From CAZKGE01 sp964636405 (GTDB lineage Bacteria > Bacillota > Clostridia > Christensenellales > CAG-138): a stretch of DNA of 64,000 nt. The position numbers were made by a program, and so were the translations under genes. The notes under the pieces were generated by a model, which worked only from the letters and a program-made list of their open reading frames with translations, had not been told where the DNA came from and ran no database searches. The stretch lies in assembly GCA_964636405.1 (NCBI GenBank), contig CAZWSI010000001.1, positions 79,635 to 143,634 on the forward strand. The letters are read 5' to 3'. Position 1 is the first letter of the stretch, and the number at the start of each line of letters is the position of its first letter. This document shows, one piece after another, positions 16,288 through 24,417 of the stretch.

Positions 16288-17574
16288 ATGGATTTTCAAT
16301 ACGGCGCGGAAAACAGCGCTTCTTTTATGGCGAAGCACAGGCGGTTTGTCAGAGTGAAAAAGTGCGTTGGCGCCGCGCTTTCACTTGCGCTTCTTCTGTT
16401 GTATTTTTCAGCGCCCATGCGGGCGCTTAGAGCGCTTCCAGATACGCTTTACGCCTCGGACGCCTCGGACGCCCGGCTGCTTGCCCGCGCGCTGCCCCCG
16501 GCGGGCCGCGCGGTTACGGTGGGCGCGGCGGGCGGCGAGCGGCTCTCCGACGTCACGGACGCGACGGTCGTTACCTACCGGCTCTTCGGCGTATTGCCGC
16601 TGAAAAGCGTTACGGTGCTGCGGAGCGGCGAAACGCTCCTTACGCCGGGCGGAAGCGCGGTGGGTATTACCATTCACACGCGGGGCGTGCTGGTGGTAGG
16701 ACTCGGCAGCGTGGAAACGGCCGGCGGCCCGCAAAGCCCGGGCGCGGCGGCGGGACTGGCGGCGGGCGACGTGCTGCTCGCCGTAAATGGGACCGAAGTG
16801 GATTCCGCAGAGGCGCTCACGCGGCTTTGCAAAGCCGCGTCCGCGCCGCTCCGCCTGACCGTATCGCGCGGCGGCGAAGCGCGCGCGGTGGAGGTTACGC
16901 CCGTACGCGCCGCAGGAGGCGCGATGCAGCTTGGGCTCTGGGTGCGCGACAGCACGGCGGGCGTGGGTACCCTTTCCTTTTACGAGCCGCAAACGGGCTT
17001 TTTCGCGGCGCTGGGGCATCCGGTGTCCGACGTGGATACCCGCACGGTGCTGGATGTGCGCGCGGGTAAGCTCCTTGCTTCGCGCGTGGCGGACGTCGTG
17101 CGCGGCGAGGAGGGCGAGCCGGGCGAGCTGGTTGGCGTGTTTGCGCCCGGCGGCGCGGCCATGGGCGAAATACGAACCAACGGCGATTACGGCATTTACG
17201 GCGCGATGCTGGACGGCTATGAAAATCCGCTTACGGGCAGCGTGCCGCTTGCGCGGGCCTCCGAGGCGCGCACGGGCGAGGCGACGCTCCTTACGACCGT
17301 GTCCGACGCGGGTATCGAGGCCTTTACCTGCGAAATTGTGCGCGTAAGCGCGCAGACCGCCCCCGCCGCCAAGGGCATGGTGGTGCAAATGACCGACGAA
17401 AGGCTGCTCGCGCGGACGGGCGGCATTGTGCAGGGTATGAGCGGCAGCCCTGTTATACAGGATGGGAAGCTTGTCGGCGTGGTTACGCACGTATTTGTCA
17501 ACGATCCCACGCGGGGCTACTGCGTATACGCGGAATGGATGCTGAACGCGGTTTGGGAATCCGCCGGGGGCTGA
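16288..17574 (+). CDS. spoIVB: SpoIVB peptidase (S55 family)
   Basis: About 428 residues. A membrane anchor near residues 24-45 (CVGAALSLALLLLYFSA), a PDZ domain around residues 135-200 (GAAAGLAAGDVLLAVNGTEVDSAEAL) and a C-terminal serine peptidase with the catalytic GMSGSPVIQDGKL and an upstream AALGHPV carrying the candidate His. In spore formers SpoIVB cuts SpoIVFA to trigger pro-sigma-K processing. The start is uncertain: ATG 16288 and ATG 16327 are both possible and neither has a clear SD. The neighbouring order recN-spoIVB-spo0A is conserved. Confidence 0.92.
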   Translation: MDFQYGAENSASFMAKHRRFVRVKKCVGAALSLALLLLYFSAPMRALRALPDTLYASDASDARLLARALPPAGRAVTVGAAGGERLSDVTDATVVTYRLFGVLPLKSVTVLRSGETLLTPGGSAVGITIHTRGVLVVGLGSVETAGGPQSPGAAAGLAAGDVLLAVNGTEVDSAEALTRLCKAASAPLRLTVSRGGEARAVEVTPVRAAGGAMQLGLWVRDSTAGVGTLSFYEPQTGFFAALGHPVSDVDTRTVLDVRAGKLLASRVADVVRGEEGEPGELVGVFAPGGAAMGEIRTNGDYGIYGAMLDGYENPLTGSVPLARASEARTGEATLLTTVSDAGIEAFTCEIVRVSAQTAPAAKGMVVQMTDERLLARTGGIVQGMSGSPVIQDGKLVGVVTHVFVNDPTRGYCVYAEWMLNAVWESAGG

Positions 17575-17586
17575 GCCCTGTTAGGA

Positions 17587-17641
17587 GAAACCCGCTTTTA
17601 CTTTAACAGGCCGGGGCGGCTGTTGGCCGCTTAAAGGTTTC
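17587..17641. repeat. Stem-loop in the spoIVB-spo0A gap
   Basis: GAAACC (17587-17592) pairs with GGTTTC (17636-17641), TTTAA (17602-17606) with TTAAA (17631-17635), and an inner GGCC/GGCC pair encloses a G-rich loop. The structure occupies most of the 94-bp gap upstream of spo0A. It lacks a T-run, so it may regulate or stabilise the spo0A message. Confidence 0.45.
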
Positions 17642-17668
17642 ATGGGTCTTAAGGATGGGGGAGGCTGC

Positions 17669-18424
17669 ATGGCATACAAACTCATGCTGGTCGCGGGCGC
17701 ACGGCGGGACGGGACGGCGTTGTCGCAGACGTTTGCCAATCTGGAGGATATTGCCTGCGTGGGGCCGGCCTATTGCTGGCGGGAGGCGCGCGCCATGCTT
17801 TGCCGCACGCAGCCGGACGCCGTGCTGCTGGACGTGCTGATGCCCGACGCAGACGCGGTTACCATGCTGGAGGATATCGACGCGCTCACGCTTGGCCCCA
17901 AAAAGCCGCTCATATTGGCCATGTCGGCCGTTTCCGACGACCGGCTGCTGCTGCTCATCGCGCACCGCGTGGCCTATTGCTTCACCAAGCCCTTTCAGTA
18001 TGAACGGGTGGCGCTGCGGGTCAGCGAGCTCATTCACGCGGACGGGCTGGGGCCCGTGCCGCAGGTGCGCCTGCCTGAAACCGGGCGGTTGGACGCGTGC
18101 ATTGCGGCGCACATCCGCGCGCTGGGCGTGCCCGCGCACCTGAAGGGCTATTATTATTTGCGCGACGCGGTGCGCATGTATGCGCAGAGTGCGTTTCCGC
18201 TTCAAGTCAGCATTACAAACGAGAGCTATCCGGCCATCGCGGCGCGCTACGGCACGCAGCCAAGCCTTGTGGAGCACGCCATGCGCAGCGCCATTGAGAT
18301 CGCCTGGACGCGAGGCGACCTGCGTACGATTCACAGCTATTTTGGGTATACGGTCAACGATCACAAGGGAAGGCCAAGCAATCTTGAGTTCGTTTCCATG
18401 CTCGCGGATCGGGTGCGCAAATAG
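17669..18424 (+). CDS. spo0A: Sporulation master regulator Spo0A, receiver acidic pair missing
   Basis: A 251-residue response regulator. The C-terminal DNA-binding domain is clearly Spo0A: GVPAHLKGYYYLRDAV, the recognition region ending ATRYGTQPSLVEHAMRSAI-like sequence, then GYTVNDHKGRPSNLEFVSMLAD. The receiver keeps the phosphoacceptor Asp55 (LLDVLMPD), the switch Ser86 and Lys107 (TKPF). However the Mg-binding acidic pair at the end of strand 1, normally DD, reads GA (LMLVAGARRD). ATG 17669 follows GGGGGAGG. The gene is intact, so control may differ from the classical phosphorelay. Confidence 0.93.
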   Translation: MAYKLMLVAGARRDGTALSQTFANLEDIACVGPAYCWREARAMLCRTQPDAVLLDVLMPDADAVTMLEDIDALTLGPKKPLILAMSAVSDDRLLLLIAHRVAYCFTKPFQYERVALRVSELIHADGLGPVPQVRLPETGRLDACIAAHIRALGVPAHLKGYYYLRDAVRMYAQSAFPLQVSITNESYPAIAARYGTQPSLVEHAMRSAIEIAWTRGDLRTIHSYFGYTVNDHKGRPSNLEFVSMLADRVRK

Positions 18425-18429
18425 AGGCG

Positions 18430-18900
18430 CTAGCGCTTTTTCTCCAGCGCGCGGGCTGTGAGCAGCACAAGCCCCATGGCAAGGAGCGCGCCCGCCGTAT
18501 CAATCAGCACGTCGGTGAGAAGCCCGGCGCGGCCCGGGACAAAGAGCTGATGAATTTCATCCCCGGCGGCCGAAAGCACCGTAATGCCAAGCGCGAGAAG
18601 CAAGGCTCTTTTTTTCGCGAGGCACGGACACGCCATGCGCAGCGCGGGATACCACAGCAGGTACAAAAGCGCGTATTCCGTGGCGTGGGCCAGCTTGCGC
18701 GCAATGGTGACGGCGGTATCGAAGAAGGGCGCGTCTTCGGGCACAAGGAGCGCCGCCACGCGGGCGCTGAGGCTCCCGGAGGTTTCTCCGTCCTGCGCGG
18801 ACAGGGCGAAAATCAAATAATACATGGCCACCAGCCCGAATACAAGCGGCAGCAGCCGCAGCATGCGGCCCGCCCAGCGCGCCCCGGTTTCCTTATTCAT
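18430..18900 (-). CDS. VanZ-family membrane protein
   Basis: A 156-residue protein with four to five hydrophobic helices and the VanZ pattern: an early ALSAQDGETSG loop, the RKLAHATEYALLYLLW segment and AAGDEIHQLFVPGRAGLLTDVLIDTAG. The family is named for a teicoplanin-resistance protein, but most members have no proven function. It converges on spo0A with only five bases between stops. The ATG has no SD and lies seven bases after a -10 hexamer, predicting a leaderless message. Confidence 0.88.
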   Translation of the reverse strand: MNKETGARWAGRMLRLLPLVFGLVAMYYLIFALSAQDGETSGSLSARVAALLVPEDAPFFDTAVTIARKLAHATEYALLYLLWYPALRMACPCLAKKRALLLALGITVLSAAGDEIHQLFVPGRAGLLTDVLIDTAGALLAMGLVLLTARALEKKR

Positions 18901-18907
18901 ACCGTTT

Positions 18908-18937
18908 AGTATACCATAGCCCGCCCATCCTTATCAA
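18908..18937 (-). promoter_or_regulatory. Promoter of the VanZ gene, leaderless arrangement
   Basis: On the minus strand TTGATA (18932-18937), 18 bp, TATACT (18908-18913). The ATG at 18900 begins seven bases beyond the -10, where transcription itself should start. Confidence 0.65.
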
Positions 18938-18985
18938 ATGTGCGAAAAAACGCCGCGTCTTCTGGCATTTTTTTGCGGCGTGGCG

Positions 18986-18991
18986 TATAAT
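18986..18991 (+). promoter_or_regulatory. -10 element upstream of the alpha/beta hydrolase gene
   Basis: Consensus TATAAT about 64 bp before ATG 19055. A -35 candidate CTGGCA lies 18 bp upstream. Between them, ACGCCGC (18950-18956) and GCGGCGT (18975-18981) form an inverted repeat spanning the -35 region, a possible operator. Confidence 0.5.
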
Positions 18992-19054
18992 AAAGGCAGC
19001 GGGCCTGCGCGTCCTTGCGCATGGCCGGCGGCGTGATTGGAAGGAGGCAGCGGT

Positions 19055-19999
19055 ATGCTCGCAATGTGGATTTTGCTTGGCCTGCTCGTGATCGGCCTAC
19101 TCGTGATACTTGCGGCAAGCTGGCGGCTGTGCGGCACCGTGGTGGCGCCCAAGCGGCCCGGCCCGAAAGAAATGTTCGACGCGGAGGTGCAACGGGGCCG
19201 GATCGACCGCGCCAAGTGGGACGGCGAATACCGCCGCGAGGAATTCTTTGTGGAATCGCCCCGGGGCTACCGGCTTTGCTGCGCGCTCATCCCCGCCAAG
19301 GAGGGCGCTTCCTTTGCCGACGGACGGCGGCGCGTGGTCATATTCGCCCACGGCTATGGCTTTTCGCTGGCGGGAAGCGTTAAATATGTGGATATTTTCC
19401 GCGATCTTGGCTTTGCCTGCATTCTTTACGATCACCGCAACCACGGCCGGTCAGACAAAGCCACCACGACCATGGGCCATTTTGAATCGCTGGATCTGTG
19501 CTGCATTGTGGACTGGGCGCGGTCGCGCTTTGGCGAGGACGCGGTCGTCGGCACGCACGGCGAATCCATGGGCGCGGCGACGGTCATGCTGCACGCGGCG
19601 CTCGATCCCAAGCTCGCGTTTGTTGTAGAGGACTGCGGCTACAGCGATCTGTATGCCGAGCTGGGGCACTGCACGGTGCGCGATATGCACCTGCCGCGTT
19701 TCCCCTTCCTGCAAATAGCTTGCGTGATGGCCTATTTCCGAACCGGCGTATGGTTTCCCCATGTCGTTCCCAAGCACGCGGTGGCAAAAAGCGGCGGCGT
19801 GCCCATGCTCTTTGTCCATGGCGACAGCGACGATTTTGTCCCCACCCGCATGATCTACGAGGTCTACGAGGCCAAGCGCACCGGCAAAAAACGCCTCCGC
19901 GTGTTCCCCAATTCCGCCCACGCGCAGTCCTTCTGGAACAACAAGGCGGCGTATACGGAGGAAGTAACCGCCTTTTTGCGGGAAAACGGGGTTATTTAG
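19055..19999 (+). CDS. Membrane-anchored alpha/beta hydrolase
   Basis: A 314-residue protein with one N-terminal transmembrane helix (residues 2-24) and an alpha/beta-hydrolase domain. The nucleophile elbow is GESMG with Ser171, the oxyanion region is FAHGYGF, and the acid and base candidates are in FVHGDSDDFVP and NSAHAQS. Similar proteins are annotated as BAAT/acyl-CoA thioester hydrolase-like or YqkD-like hydrolases; the substrate is unknown. ATG 19055 is preceded by AAGGAGG, which decides the start over an upstream in-frame ATG. Confidence 0.8.
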   Translation: MLAMWILLGLLVIGLLVILAASWRLCGTVVAPKRPGPKEMFDAEVQRGRIDRAKWDGEYRREEFFVESPRGYRLCCALIPAKEGASFADGRRRVVIFAHGYGFSLAGSVKYVDIFRDLGFACILYDHRNHGRSDKATTTMGHFESLDLCCIVDWARSRFGEDAVVGTHGESMGAATVMLHAALDPKLAFVVEDCGYSDLYAELGHCTVRDMHLPRFPFLQIACVMAYFRTGVWFPHVVPKHAVAKSGGVPMLFVHGDSDDFVPTRMIYEVYEAKRTGKKRLRVFPNSAHAQSFWNNKAAYTEEVTAFLRENGVI

Positions 20000-20018
20000 G
20001 GCGGGTACGGTTGGGAAC

Positions 20019-20093
20019 GGTTCGGGTACGCCGGGGCTCCGCCCCGGGCCCCGCTTAAGGGCGTTCCGCCCTTAAGAATCCCATTTCTGACCG
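20019..20093 (+). repeat. Two-hairpin dispersed repeat, copy 1
   Basis: About 75 bp reading CGGTTCGGGTACGCC and so on to TCTGACC. It contains two hairpins: CCGGGGC/GCCCCGG and CTTAAGGGCG/CGCCCTTAAG. A second copy in reverse orientation lies at 25751-25827. This copy sits between two convergent genes, where it could act as a bidirectional terminator or be a REP/MITE-like element. Confidence 0.85.
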
Positions 20094-20124
20094 TGTTTTA
20101 TGCATTCATTCCTGTTTTTACATA

Positions 20125-20170
20125 TAAAAACAACTTGGCCCGGCAAGCTTTTGCCGGGCGGAGTTGTTTG
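20125..20170 (-). terminator. Terminator of the penicillin-binding protein gene
   Basis: On the minus strand AAACAACT, a CCCGGCAA/TTGCCGGG stem and AGTTGTTT form a long hairpin followed by a T-run (GTTTTTAT). It is 30 bp beyond the gene's stop. Confidence 0.75.
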
Positions 20171-20199
20171 GATTATTCGGGAGCGGGGCGCAGCGCCCG

Positions 20200-22857
20200 C
20201 TAGTTTAGGTCGTCCTCCTTGAGGATGGCGCGGGCGATATCGTATTTCATCTGGGCAATTTCGGTGCCCGAGGGGATTTTGCCGTCCACCAGGTTCAGCT
20301 CGAGCATGACGCACACCAAGCGGGCGTTTTCCTCGGTCACGGGCGTGCCGTCCGGGTTTTTGTCGCGCCAGCACACGAACCACGCAAGCTCCTTGCTCTT
20401 GTCGTCCGTAATTTCGGCCGTGCCCGTTTTGCCGGCGAGCGTATAGCCCACGGTGAGCTGGCGCTTGCTGATAAAGCTGATGTTCATCGAGCGCGCCGTG
20501 CCCTCGGTGCATACGAGCCGGAGCTGGGGCAGGAGCGTGTCCACGGTGGATTGCTGGAAGGCGCGCTTCCATATTTTGGGCTGGCGCTGCTCGATGAGCG
20601 TATAGTCCGTGCCGCTCGCGTGCCAGATGGAATCCACCACATACGGGGTCATGATATTGCCGTCGTTGGCGTAGGCGGATACGTAGCAGGCGAGCTGGAG
20701 AGGCGAAACCAGAATCTGCCCCTGGCCGTAGCCCGTAACCGCGAGGTCGTAATCGTATTGCTTTTTGGTTTTGTCGTAAAGCTGCGGCGTGGAAACCTCA
20801 AGGCCCTCGAAATAGATGGGCTCGCCCCAGCCAATCCGCTCCATGTATTTTTCGAACTTCGTCCAGCCAAGGCGCAGCGCGCCGTAGGCAAAGTACAGGT
20901 TGTCCGAATCGACGATGGACGAAAGCATGTTCATGGGCGTGTGGCGGTGCGAATTGCCCGTGCGGCGCAGCGGGCGGTCGTGCGCCTGCTCGGCAAAGGT
21001 CATGGCCGCGTCGGCGCGCTCGGAGAGGGTCGCCATAAAGCCCTCGGAGGGCATCCATTCGTCGCCGTCGATATACTGCGCCTCGTTGCCCGGGAACACA
21101 TCCGTAGCGGAGAGGGTGTTGGTTTCCAGCAGCGCCGCGGAGGTCATGGTTTTAAAAACCGAGCCGGGCGTATAGAGGCCCTGCGTGCAGCGGTTGTAGA
21201 GGGGAATTTCGGGAACCTTGTTTTTCAGCGCTTCCCACTCGTCCTCCGGCATGCCTCGGGCCAGATAGTTGAGATCGAACCCGGGCCAGGAGGTGGCGGC
21301 CAGCAGCGCGCCCGTTTTGGGATTGAGCACCACCACCGCGCCGAAAATGGAGGTATCGTACACGGTGATGTCGATCACATCCTCCAATCGTTCCTGCAAT
21401 TCAGGATTGATCGTGAGGTGCAAATCCTTCCCGTCCACCGCGTCGTCCTTATAGAGCATGCCCTTGCTGCCGCCGGTGCTGTCCTGAATATAGGTAAAGC
21501 GGCCGTTCGTGCCCAAAAGCGTTTCCTCGTAGACCTGCTCGAGGCCGTATTTGCCCAGCCACGAGTCGCCGTTGTAGCGCGTATCGCCGGTTTTTTCAAA
21601 TTCCTTCATTTCCTCCTTGGTCACGATGCCCGCGTAGCCGACGATATGGCAAAGCGACGTGCCGAAGGGATAGTAGCGCAAGGTTCCGTAGTTGGCCGTG
21701 TCGATGGAAAGGCCCTTGATGGCAAGCAGCGTTTCCTCCAGCCCCAGGCTCATTTCGTCCGGGAAAAAGGTTTGCAGCTTGGCAAAGTCGTTTCGCTGCT
21801 TGTTGAGCGCCTCGACCACCTTTTCCTCGGTCGTTTCCATTTCGGAAATGGCGGCCACCTTCCGCGCGAACTCCGCGTAAATTTCCTCGGTGGTCGGGTA
21901 CTCGGCTTCCGTCTTGCCAATCTTTTTGGCTTCCTCCTGCGCGTAGGAGATGATGGTGGACGGCACGGCGAACACCGTAATGGTGCTCACGTTCTGCGCG
22001 TACGCCTCGCCGTCGCAGAGAATCTCGCCGCGGTTGGCCTGCAAAATACCCACGCGCACATTGTCGCCCCAGTCCATCATGGGGAAAATGAGCGCAGGCG
22101 ACCAGTCGATGCACCAGCGATGCTCCACGCGGTTGGCCGTAATGCGGAAATCGTAGGTAAGCTCCCCGCCGCGCTCGCTGTGGTAGGTGAGCGTATAGTC
22201 CACGTACGCGATGATCTCGCCGTCGGTCACGTCCGTTTGGCTGTATTCGATGCCGGTGAGCTGCAATTCCTCGAAAACGCTCTCGTATTTGGAAACAAAA
22301 TCCTTGCGCGAAATCGTTTTGTTGGGCACGGGATTGCCGTTTGCATCGAGCGCGGGCGTGGGGGAGGGCGTGGGCGTGGGGGTCGGCTTGGGCGTTTTGG
22401 TCGCCTTGGGGGCGGGCGTAGGCTCCGGGCTGGGCGTAGGCGTTTCCGGGATGGGCGTGCCCACCGGGCCGGCGAGCGCGGGGTCGGGCGTCGCGCCGTT
22501 TTCGAGCGGCAGCATATCGCCGGGGCTGCCGACGATCGAACCGTCCTTCATTACGTCGTTGCGCAGCTCGCCCGCTTCGTCGGTGGGCAGCGGCGCCGTC
22601 GTAGGCTCGGGCGAGGGCGTGCCGTTTGCGGCCTCCTTTTCGGCCTGACGCAGGGCGCGCTTTTCCGCCCGGGAAAGCACGGAATCGGGAATCTTGGTGG
22701 CCTCGGCGATCATGTCGAAGGCCTCGTCGAATTCGTAGGCGACGATATGCTCCAAAAATTTATAGCAATAGTCGCTTCCGCGCGTTACGACGGCGCAGCC
22801 CGAAACAAGGGGCGCGAGCGTCGCGAGGGCGAGAAGCAGGGCGATACAGCGTTTCAC
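20200..22857 (-). CDS. Lipoprotein penicillin-binding transpeptidase (PBP2/MecA-like)
   Basis: An 885-residue class B penicillin-binding protein. A lipoprotein signal ends in LVSGC (Cys near residue 21). A Pro/Thr-rich linker (about 90-175) is followed by an NTF2-like MecA_N-type domain, a dimerisation domain and the transpeptidase, with SVFK (about 564), SDN (about 650) and KTGT (about 808) in order. It cross-links peptidoglycan and may tolerate beta-lactams like MecA relatives, which is inference. GTG 22857 is preferred over TTG 22863 because AGGAG lies nine bases upstream of the GTG. Confidence 0.9.
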   Translation of the reverse strand: MKRCIALLLALATLAPLVSGCAVVTRGSDYCYKFLEHIVAYEFDEAFDMIAEATKIPDSVLSRAEKRALRQAEKEAANGTPSPEPTTAPLPTDEAGELRNDVMKDGSIVGSPGDMLPLENGATPDPALAGPVGTPIPETPTPSPEPTPAPKATKTPKPTPTPTPSPTPALDANGNPVPNKTISRKDFVSKYESVFEELQLTGIEYSQTDVTDGEIIAYVDYTLTYHSERGGELTYDFRITANRVEHRWCIDWSPALIFPMMDWGDNVRVGILQANRGEILCDGEAYAQNVSTITVFAVPSTIISYAQEEAKKIGKTEAEYPTTEEIYAEFARKVAAISEMETTEEKVVEALNKQRNDFAKLQTFFPDEMSLGLEETLLAIKGLSIDTANYGTLRYYPFGTSLCHIVGYAGIVTKEEMKEFEKTGDTRYNGDSWLGKYGLEQVYEETLLGTNGRFTYIQDSTGGSKGMLYKDDAVDGKDLHLTINPELQERLEDVIDITVYDTSIFGAVVVLNPKTGALLAATSWPGFDLNYLARGMPEDEWEALKNKVPEIPLYNRCTQGLYTPGSVFKTMTSAALLETNTLSATDVFPGNEAQYIDGDEWMPSEGFMATLSERADAAMTFAEQAHDRPLRRTGNSHRHTPMNMLSSIVDSDNLYFAYGALRLGWTKFEKYMERIGWGEPIYFEGLEVSTPQLYDKTKKQYDYDLAVTGYGQGQILVSPLQLACYVSAYANDGNIMTPYVVDSIWHASGTDYTLIEQRQPKIWKRAFQQSTVDTLLPQLRLVCTEGTARSMNISFISKRQLTVGYTLAGKTGTAEITDDKSKELAWFVCWRDKNPDGTPVTEENARLVCVMLELNLVDGKIPSGTEIAQMKYDIARAILKEDDLN

Positions 22858-22902
22858 GGGCAAAAGCTCCTTTTTTTCCGGCCGGGATGGATTACCGAAA
22901 CG

Positions 22903-22908
22903 ATTATA
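22903..22908 (-). promoter_or_regulatory. -10 element of the penicillin-binding protein gene
   Basis: Consensus TATAAT on the minus strand 46 bp upstream of the start. No good -35 is visible at normal spacing. Confidence 0.45.
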
Positions 22909-23001
22909 TCAAACAACTGTGGCAAGGCCAGCGTTTGGCGCGAAAATTAATATTCATGTCATAATCGGGCCGCAAATAGACTGTGTGGAGGGGGTGAGCG
23001 C

Positions 23002-23559
23002 ATGGCGGTGTTCTGGACGGCGATGCTCGCGCTGGGCACGGGCGCGCTGCTTATCACACAGGGAGGGGAAACGGCGCTTGCCAGCATGCTCGCGGGCGCG
23101 CGGGAGGCGGTGACGCTCTGTCTCGAGCTTGCGGGCGCGTATCTGCTCTTTTGCGGGCTCACGGGCGTGGCAAAGCGCGCGGGGCTGATGGAGGCGTTCT
23201 CACGCGCGCTGCGGCGGCCCGTGCGGTGGCTTTTCCCGGATGCGGGGGAGGCGGCTGGGCCGATGACGCTGGCCCTTTCGGCTAATATGCTGGGTTTGGG
23301 CAACGCCGCGACCCCGCTGGGGCTGGAGGCCATGCGCGCGCTGGACGCCAAAACGCCCGCAAGGGGCGTTGCGACCCCGGCCATGTGGCGCTTTGTGGCC
23401 ATCAACGCTTCCGCGCTGCAATTCGTGCCCACGGGCGTAATCGCGCTACGCATGAGCTTTGGCAGCGCCGAGCCGGGCGCTGTGCTCGTGCCCGCGCTTA
23501 TAGCGGACGCGGCGGCTATGACCATCGCCATTTTGCTGTGTAAAATAATAAGAGATTAG
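23002..23559 (+). CDS. spmA: Spore maturation protein A
   Basis: A 185-residue polytopic membrane protein of the nucleoside-recognition (Gate) family. It has the SpmA block NMLGLGNAATPLGLEAM and a following FVAINASALQFVPT. SpmA and SpmB are needed for full spore-core dehydration. GGAGGGGGTG precedes the ATG. The C-terminal codons (ILLCKIIRD, stop 23557-23559) are the first copy of a tandem repeat that continues downstream, so the present C-terminus may be repeat-derived. Confidence 0.92.
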   Translation: MAVFWTAMLALGTGALLITQGGETALASMLAGAREAVTLCLELAGAYLLFCGLTGVAKRAGLMEAFSRALRRPVRWLFPDAGEAAGPMTLALSANMLGLGNAATPLGLEAMRALDAKTPARGVATPAMWRFVAINASALQFVPTGVIALRMSFGSAEPGAVLVPALIADAAAMTIAILLCKIIRD

Positions 23560-23698
23560 CTCGAGTTGCAAAATGGCGATACCATTTTGCTGTGCAAAAT
23601 AATAAGAGATTAGCTCGAGTTGTAAAACAATAAGAGATTAGCTCGAGTTGCGAAATGGCGATGCCATTCTGCTGTGCAAAATGATAAAAGATTAGCTT
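23527..23698 (+). repeat. Tandem repeat copied from the 3' end of spmA
   Basis: The unit GCCATTTTGCTGTG...AATAAGAGATTAGCTCGAGTTG recurs with anchor positions at 23547, 23601, 23629 and 23683, giving spacings of 54, 28 and 54 bp (one unit lost 26 bp). The first unit encodes the last residues and stop of spmA. Each full unit also carries GCAAAATGG/CCATTTTGC, a 9-bp hairpin with a 5-base loop. Low-GC and in tandem, it separates spmA from spmB by 272 bp. Confidence 0.85.
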
Positions 23699-23742
23699 AA
23701 GCAGCGCAAAACGTGATACCGATCACATGGATGAATAATCTT

Positions 23743-23788
23743 GGCTTTTCTTTTGCTTCTTTTCTTTTTTCCTGAAAAGAAAAGAAGG
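23743..23788 (+). repeat. CTTTTC/GAAAAG hairpin upstream of spmB, copy 1
   Basis: GGCTTTTCTTTTGCTTCTTTTC, a short spacer with TCCT, then GAAAAGAAAAGAAGG. The stem CTTCTTTTC/GAAAAGAAG has relatives at 28714-28760, 40457-40482 and 61213-61249 in which the outer base pairs differ but still pair. Confidence 0.65.
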
Positions 23789-23831
23789 GAACCCGCCGCA
23801 GCGGAAGCTCGCATCATAGGGGGGGGCAGCC

Positions 23832-24365
23832 ATGCAAAGCGTATTGGCGCAAATCGGCGGCGCGGCCGTGCCCGCGCTCTTTATAGGCGTGCTGATCTAC
23901 GGCCTGACGCGGCGCGTGGACGTGTACGGGGCGTTTGCGGAGGGCGCGGCGGAGGGGCTGCCCGTGCTTGTGCGCATTTTGCCCTATCTTGCGGCCATGC
24001 TGATTGCGGTGCGCACGCTGCGCGATTCGGGCCTGCTTGCGTGGCTTTCTGAGGCGCTTGGCCCGATTACCGCGCGTGTTGGGCTCGACGGCGCGCTGCT
24101 GCCGCTCGTGCTGCTCCGCCCCTTTTCCGGGAGCGGCTCCATGGCGCTGGTTACGGAAATTTTTTCGCGCTATGGCCCCGACTCGCCGCAGGGCTTTGCC
24201 GCAAGCGTGCTCATGGGCTCGGCGGAAACGATCTTTTACGAGGTGGCGCTTTACTTTGGCGCGGTCGGCGTAAAAAAAACGCGCTATGCCGTGCCCGTGG
24301 CGCTCGCGGCGGGGGCGGTGGCGCTGATTGCCACGGTTCTGCTTACAAGCGCGCGTTACGGATAA
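23832..24365 (+). CDS. spmB: Spore maturation protein B
   Basis: A 177-residue polytopic membrane protein, partner of SpmA, with the Gate-domain segment LVRILPYLAAMLIAVRTLRDSGLL and LLPLVLLRPFSGSGSMALV, then SAETIFYEVALYFGAVGVKKTRYAVP near the C-terminus. GGGGGGG before the ATG acts as a poor SD. It is 272 bp from spmA because of the inserted repeats, whereas the two are normally adjacent. Confidence 0.92.
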   Translation: MQSVLAQIGGAAVPALFIGVLIYGLTRRVDVYGAFAEGAAEGLPVLVRILPYLAAMLIAVRTLRDSGLLAWLSEALGPITARVGLDGALLPLVLLRPFSGSGSMALVTEIFSRYGPDSPQGFAASVLMGSAETIFYEVALYFGAVGVKKTRYAVPVALAAGAVALIATVLLTSARYG

Positions 24366-24382
24366 GCATACCGCGCAAAGCA

Positions 24383-24411
24383 TTCCCCTTTTATCCGCAA
24401 TATGCTATAAT
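24383..24411 (+). promoter_or_regulatory. Promoter of holA, leaderless arrangement
   Basis: Consensus TATAAT at 24406-24411 followed by exactly six bases and then ATG 24418, with no Shine-Dalgarno. The -35 region (24383-24388) is a poor match. Confidence 0.6.
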
Positions 24412-24417
24412 CAACGC

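Noticed and set aside
18425..18455. Intrinsic terminator for spo0A at AGGCGCTAGCGCTTTTTCT
   Set aside because: The stem is only about four pairs and lies in the coding end of the convergent VanZ gene; too weak to list.
23527..23698. Possible CRISPR array because of repeated units
   Set aside because: Units are directly adjacent copies of the 3' end of spmA with uneven spacing (54, 28, 54) and no unique spacers or cas genes.
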